Positions 6,958 to 9,700 of a stretch of DNA of 9,700 bases are shown piece after piece; the stretch's first letter is position 1; the number at the start of each line of letters is the position of its first letter. The stretch lies in the NCBI GenBank assembly GCA_947499755.1, contig CANMPU010000019.1, positions 1 through 9,700 on the forward strand, written 5' to 3'. The translations under genes were made by a program, and so were the position numbers. The notes beneath the pieces are model-generated. The model had not been told where the DNA came from. It did no database searches and saw only the letters and a list, made by a program, of their open reading frames with translations. This stretch comes from Betaproteobacteria bacterium (GTDB lineage: Bacteria > Pseudomonadota > Gammaproteobacteria > Burkholderiales > CANMPU01).

Positions 6958-7773
6958 ATGAACGCGCACTACCGTCCCGATATCACCACTGCCACTCGAC
7001 CTCTCACGTTTACGGTCGAGGCCAAGGACGAGCGCGGAACAGTTATTCCTACAGCTATCGCGGGCGAACACCCTCTTACGCTTTATATCGATAAGCGTGA
7101 AATCGTTACCTTGATGACTTTGGGCGCCTACCCGGAAGCGTTGGCTATTGGATATTTACGCAACCAACGCTTAATTAATAACTTAGAGCAACTCATTTCC
7201 GTACAAGTCGATTGGGAAGTAAATGCCGTAGCCATCACCACGCGTAACGGACTCCATGATCTAGATGGCCGCATGAAAAAACGTACCGTCACCACGGGAT
7301 GCGGCCAAGGCACGGTATTTGGCGAGCTCATGGAAGAAATTGATCAAATCCATCTTCCCGACAACAGTGTGCTAACCCAGGATATGTTTTACGAGTTAAT
7401 GGATCACGTGCGTCACCTAGACTCGGTTTATAAACATGCAGGTGCTGTGCATGGCTGTGCCTTGGCAAAAGGCAGCGAAATTCTCTATTTTGTGGAAGAT
7501 GTCGGGCGCCACAATGCCGTAGACGCGATTGCGGGAAAAATGTGGTTAGATGACGTCGACGGATCCGATAAAATTTTTTATACCACAGGACGACTTACCT
7601 CAGAAATGGTCATCAAGGCCGCGCAAATGGGCATACCGTTTCTAATCTCGCGTTCCGGTCTAACGCAGATGGGTTACGAAATTGCGCATCAGATTGGAAT
7701 CACCATGATAGGCCGGGCACAAGGTAAGCATTATTTGCTTTTTACCGGAGAGCATCGGTTCCAGCGCACATGA
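6958..7773 (+). CDS. fdhD: Formate dehydrogenase accessory sulfurtransferase (FdhD)
   Basis: FdhD transfers sulfur from a cysteine desulfurase to bis-MGD so that formate dehydrogenase is active; cytoplasmic. The 271-residue length is normal. Recognisable family segments are LGAYPEALAIGYLRNQ (about 55-70), VTTGCGQGTVF (about 110-121), AGAVHGCALA (about 160-169) and the hallmark VEDVGRHNAVDAI (about 179-191), followed by TTGRLTSEMV and SRSGLT. E. coli FdhD uses two cysteines in a CxxC motif on a flexible loop; here the loop reads C115-G-Q-G118, so only one remains. A further cysteine, C167, lies in VHGCA. I believe related betaproteobacterial proteins share this variant, but that needs an alignment. 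ATG 6958 follows the moaA stop by 2 bp (GGCGGG just upstream), and the gene overlaps mobA by 4 bp. A bis-MGD formate dehydrogenase is expected elsewhere. Confidence 0.93.
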   Translation: MNAHYRPDITTATRPLTFTVEAKDERGTVIPTAIAGEHPLTLYIDKREIVTLMTLGAYPEALAIGYLRNQRLINNLEQLISVQVDWEVNAVAITTRNGLHDLDGRMKKRTVTTGCGQGTVFGELMEEIDQIHLPDNSVLTQDMFYELMDHVRHLDSVYKHAGAVHGCALAKGSEILYFVEDVGRHNAVDAIAGKMWLDDVDGSDKIFYTTGRLTSEMVIKAAQMGIPFLISRSGLTQMGYEIAHQIGITMIGRAQGKHYLLFTGEHRFQRT

Positions 7774-8351
7774 CGTCGATTAGCGGCATTATTCTCGCTG
7801 GGGGCCAAGGTCGGCGTATGGGCAGCGTCGACAAGGGATTGCAGCACTTAAGAGGCAAGCCGTTAATCGAATGGGTCATTGAGCGCTTTGCGCCTCAGCT
7901 CGCAGAGCTAATGATTAACGCCAATAGGAATATCGAACAATACATAGGCTACGGATATCGCGTCATTTCCGATGACATTAAAGATTTCGCCGGTCCACTT
8001 GCCGGATTTCATGCGGGATTAATGGCAGCAAAATACCCCTACGTTGCAACCGTCCCCTGTGACTCGCCCTTCTTGCCCACTACTTTAGTATCACGCCTGC
8101 TAGATCAGCTTCAAGTACACAATGCGCAGATTGCGGTTGCCAAAACGGGAAATCAAGCGCATCCGGTGTTCAGCCTTTGCAAACAAGAATTGGCGTCTCA
8201 TCTGGGGCGCTTCCTTGAATCAGGAGGAAGAAAAATAGATTTATGGTATTCAACTTTGAAAATTGTCGAAGTCAATTTTGACGATGAAGTTGCTGCTTTC
8301 GACAACATCAATACCTTGCAAGAACTCGCAACTTATCAATCGTCAAATTGA
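7770..8351 (+). CDS. mobA: Molybdenum cofactor guanylyltransferase (MobA)
   Basis: Couples GTP to Mo-molybdopterin to form MGD and bis-MGD, the cofactor form used by DMSO-reductase-family enzymes such as formate dehydrogenase. The 193-residue single domain matches the E. coli size (194). The nucleotide-binding start is GIILAGGQGRRMGSVDKG (about 6-23), followed by GKPLIEWV, DDIKDFAGPLAGFHAGL (about 70-86), the metal-site VPCDSPFLP (about 94-102), and a C-terminal DINTLQEL-like segment (FDNINTLQEL). The ATG overlaps the fdhD stop as ATGA, indicating translational coupling; the Shine-Dalgarno is weak. Last gene of the moeA-moaA-fdhD-mobA operon, it ends 3 bp from the stop of the convergent glk. 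It supports a bis-MGD rather than MCD or sulfido-Mo target enzyme. Confidence 0.95.
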   Translation: MTSISGIILAGGQGRRMGSVDKGLQHLRGKPLIEWVIERFAPQLAELMINANRNIEQYIGYGYRVISDDIKDFAGPLAGFHAGLMAAKYPYVATVPCDSPFLPTTLVSRLLDQLQVHNAQIAVAKTGNQAHPVFSLCKQELASHLGRFLESGGRKIDLWYSTLKIVEVNFDDEVAAFDNINTLQELATYQSSN

Positions 8352-8352
8352 T
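8335..8352. repeat. Perfect 6-bp hairpin across the mobA stop, between convergent genes
   Basis: ATCAAT (8335-8340) and ATTGAT (8347-8352) are reverse complements with a 6-nt loop (CGTCAA). The right arm contains most of the mobA TGA stop. It is AT-rich and lacks a following T-run on either strand, so it is not a standard intrinsic terminator. It is nevertheless the only structure at the mobA/glk junction, where two transcripts meet. Confidence 0.3.
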
Positions 8353-8354
8353 TG

Positions 8355-9344
8355 TCAGGCGCGGCTCGCCGTCATCATCGCACCCAAGAGTCCGGCATTC
8401 GGATGGGTAACAACATACAGCGGAATATTACTGAGCAAACCGTTAAAACGTCCCTTGGCGCTAAAAGCGGTGGTAAATCGCCCATTGCGCAGGGCGGGAA
8501 GTATTTTTGCTGCAATCCCTCCCGCAATATAAACACCGCCGCGCGCTAGTGTTATTAACGCAAGATTGCCAGCAAATGCGCCGTAGATATCCACAAACGT
8601 CTCGAGGGCTAAGCTTGCCACAGCATCACGCGATGTCAGCGCGAAAGTAGCAATAACCGCCGCTGGGTCCCCTGCTTCCAGCGCCGGTAATATTTCCGCA
8701 GACATCTGCTCTGGGCGTACTGCACACAAAAAACGAAATATCGCGACCAAGCCTGGCCCGGAAACGACTCTTTCATAGGAAACATGTCCATGAATGCTTT
8801 GTAAATGTGCCGACAATTGCACTTGGATCGCCCCCAATGGTGCAAAGTCCGCGTGCCCGCCCTCGGAAGGATAAACGCGGTACCGACCTTCGCGCCACAT
8901 AAGATGCGCTACGCCAAGACCGGTGCCCGCTCCAATCACTAGTTTTGTTCCGTGTTCGACGGGCTGCCCTTGCTGCAGGGGTGTTAGGGCATCTCCCGCG
9001 AGCGCTTCTATTCCAAACCCGACCGCTTCAAAATCATTTAGGAGAATCACTTGGGAGAAATTAAAACGACGCGCGATCGCGTTGGCATCGACTTCCCATT
9101 TGAGGTTAGTAAGACGTGCGTGCGCCCCAGTTACGGGTCCGGCGATAGCAAAGCAGGCTGATTGAATCGTGTTTGCGGAGAGTTTTGCTTCTTCAAGAAA
9201 GACATTAATAATGTCTTCTAATTTATTGAATTTTATACTTTCATATGATTTTTTAATTCGCTCTTTGAGGCCAGTGACCTCAACGAGCTGTAATACCGTT
9301 TTGGTCCCGCCAATGTCTCCCGCTAGCAAGCAACTCTGCGACAT
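8355..9344 (-). CDS. glk: Glucokinase (Glk), ROK/Glk-type
   Basis: ATP-dependent phosphorylation of glucose to glucose 6-phosphate in the cytoplasm. The 329-residue protein follows the proteobacterial Glk family (E. coli 321). It has the phosphate-1 motif GDIGGTK (9-15), glucose-binding IAGPV (67-71) and LTNLKWEV (78-85), catalytic D104 in LLNDFEAVGFGI, adenosine-side GAGTGLGVA (138-146), sugar ligands E161 and H164 in SEGGHADFAP, E191 in SYERVVSGPGL, and the phosphate-2/adenosine segment GGVYIAGGIAAKI. ATG 9344 has AAGGA upstream with a short 4-nt spacing. Codons for roughly residues 28-50 are unusually AT-rich compared with the rest. It is tail to tail with mobA and lies 41 bp downstream of the EAL gene on the same strand, so the two may be cotranscribed. 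It has no evident link to the Mo or MEP genes. Confidence 0.95.
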   Translation of the reverse strand: MSQSCLLAGDIGGTKTVLQLVEVTGLKERIKKSYESIKFNKLEDIINVFLEEAKLSANTIQSACFAIAGPVTGAHARLTNLKWEVDANAIARRFNFSQVILLNDFEAVGFGIEALAGDALTPLQQGQPVEHGTKLVIGAGTGLGVAHLMWREGRYRVYPSEGGHADFAPLGAIQVQLSAHLQSIHGHVSYERVVSGPGLVAIFRFLCAVRPEQMSAEILPALEAGDPAAVIATFALTSRDAVASLALETFVDIYGAFAGNLALITLARGGVYIAGGIAAKILPALRNGRFTTAFSAKGRFNGLLSNIPLYVVTHPNAGLLGAMMTASRA

Positions 9345-9348
9345 CCTG

Positions 9349-9353
9349 TCCTT
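9349..9353 (-). promoter_or_regulatory. Ribosome binding site of glk
   Basis: The minus strand reads AAGGA, 4 nt before the glk ATG at 9344. The spacing is short but the match is clear, and it supports this ATG as the start. Confidence 0.55.
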
Positions 9354-9363
9354 ACCAGAGCAC

Positions 9364-9377
9364 TGAGAAGACTCTCA
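9364..9377 (-). repeat. Small hairpin between EAL gene and glk
   Basis: TGAGA and TCTCA form a perfect 5-bp stem with a 4-nt loop in the 41-bp gap between the EAL gene stop and the glk start. No T-run follows in the minus direction, so it would not be a standard terminator. It could mark a processing site or be chance. Confidence 0.2.
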
Positions 9378-9385
9378 AAGTAGAC

Positions 9386-9700
9386 CTAAGCGACGGCAAT
9401 CTTACTAACCTCTTCAATCATTTCTGGCCTGGAAATGTAGAAGCCCTGAGCATAATCGACTCCGAGCGCTTTGAGTTTGAAAAGCGTCTCTTTGTCTTCG
9501 ACGCACTCGGCGATGGTTTTCATGCCGATACTGTGACTAATACAGTTAATCGCCTCAACAATTGCGAAATCCATTTTATTGTCCGCCATGTCTTTTACGA
9601 AGACGCCGTCTATCTTAAGAAAATCTACCGGCAAATATTTAAGATAGGCAAAGGACGACATGCCAATACCGAAGTCATCTAAGGCAAATTGGCATCCCAT
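9386..9700 (-). CDS. EAL-domain cyclic-di-GMP phosphodiesterase, C-terminal part (cut by window edge)
   Basis: The visible 104 or more residues are the second half of an EAL domain, which hydrolyses the second messenger c-di-GMP to pGpG. Conserved active-site segments are present: FALDDFGIGMSSFAYLK (metal-binding Asp pair), FLKIDG (lysine), TIAECVE (glutamate) and AQGFYISRP (glutamine). Nothing visible suggests a dead domain. The protein ends shortly after the domain (EEVSKIAVA), so EAL is its C-terminal module. The frame stays open to base 9700, and the methionine at the edge falls inside the domain, so it is not the start. Any sensory, PAS or GGDEF domains lie beyond the right edge. It sits upstream of glk on the same strand, with 41 bp between. 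The EAL motif itself is out of view. Confidence 0.9.
   Translation of the reverse strand: MGCQFALDDFGIGMSSFAYLKYLPVDFLKIDGVFVKDMADNKMDFAIVEAINCISHSIGMKTIAECVEDKETLFKLKALGVDYAQGFYISRPEMIEEVSKIAVA

Noticed and set aside
7770..7773. Frameshift or fusion at the fdhD-mobA junction
   Set aside because: The 4-bp ATGA overlap joins two complete, normally sized proteins. This is ordinary translational coupling, not a broken or fused gene.
1..9700. CRISPR array, tRNA/rRNA, insertion sequence, phage or defence genes
   Set aside because: No regularly spaced direct repeats, cloverleaf-like segments, transposase or integrase motifs, or terminal inverted repeats were seen. All long frames are accounted for by housekeeping or metabolic genes.

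Overview
The window is compact, ordinary-looking bacterial chromosome with base composition near 50% GC by eye. It holds eight complete genes and one gene cut by the right edge. Dxs, MoeA, MoaA, MobA and Glk all read as proteobacterial. The 'SC..DYDP' start of MoeA and the '[15 protein letters not shown]' start of MoaA look betaproteobacterial to me, perhaps Nitrosomonadales-like. That placement comes from memory of the families, not from a search. I see no tRNA, rRNA, CRISPR array, insertion sequence, phage gene or toxin-antitoxin pair.

Left part (1-4521): three genes of the methylerythritol phosphate (MEP) isoprenoid pathway. ispH (-) and dxs (+) diverge from a 219-bp spacer that contains a good sigma70-like promoter for dxs and two inverted repeats. 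dxs then converges on ispG (-) across a 286-bp spacer, which contains a promoter-like sequence with no gene behind it. Dxs catalyses the first step of the pathway. IspG and IspH are the last two steps, and both are [4Fe-4S] enzymes that need reduced flavodoxin or ferredoxin. IspG does not look like the usual beta- or gammaproteobacterial protein; it resembles planctomycete-type IspG and may have been acquired.

Middle part (4652-8351): a tight co-directional molybdenum cofactor and formate dehydrogenase maturation operon, moeA-moaA-fdhD-mobA. The gaps are 24 bp, 2 bp and a 4-bp overlap. MoaA starts molybdopterin synthesis, MoeA inserts molybdate, MobA adds GMP to make bis-MGD, and FdhD sulfurates the cofactor for formate dehydrogenase. 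This implies a bis-MGD formate dehydrogenase elsewhere in the genome. moaC, moaD, moaE and mogA are not here. FdhD has CGQG where the well-studied E. coli protein has a CxxC motif.

Right part (8355-9700): glucokinase (glk, -) ends 3 bp from the mobA stop. Upstream of it on the same strand is the C-terminal half of an EAL-domain cyclic-di-GMP phosphodiesterase that continues past the window edge.

I did not find an obviously new multi-gene system. The items most worth a second look are the divergent IspG within a clustered MEP locus, the FdhD variant with an altered cysteine motif, and the orphan promoter with inverted repeats between dxs and ispG.
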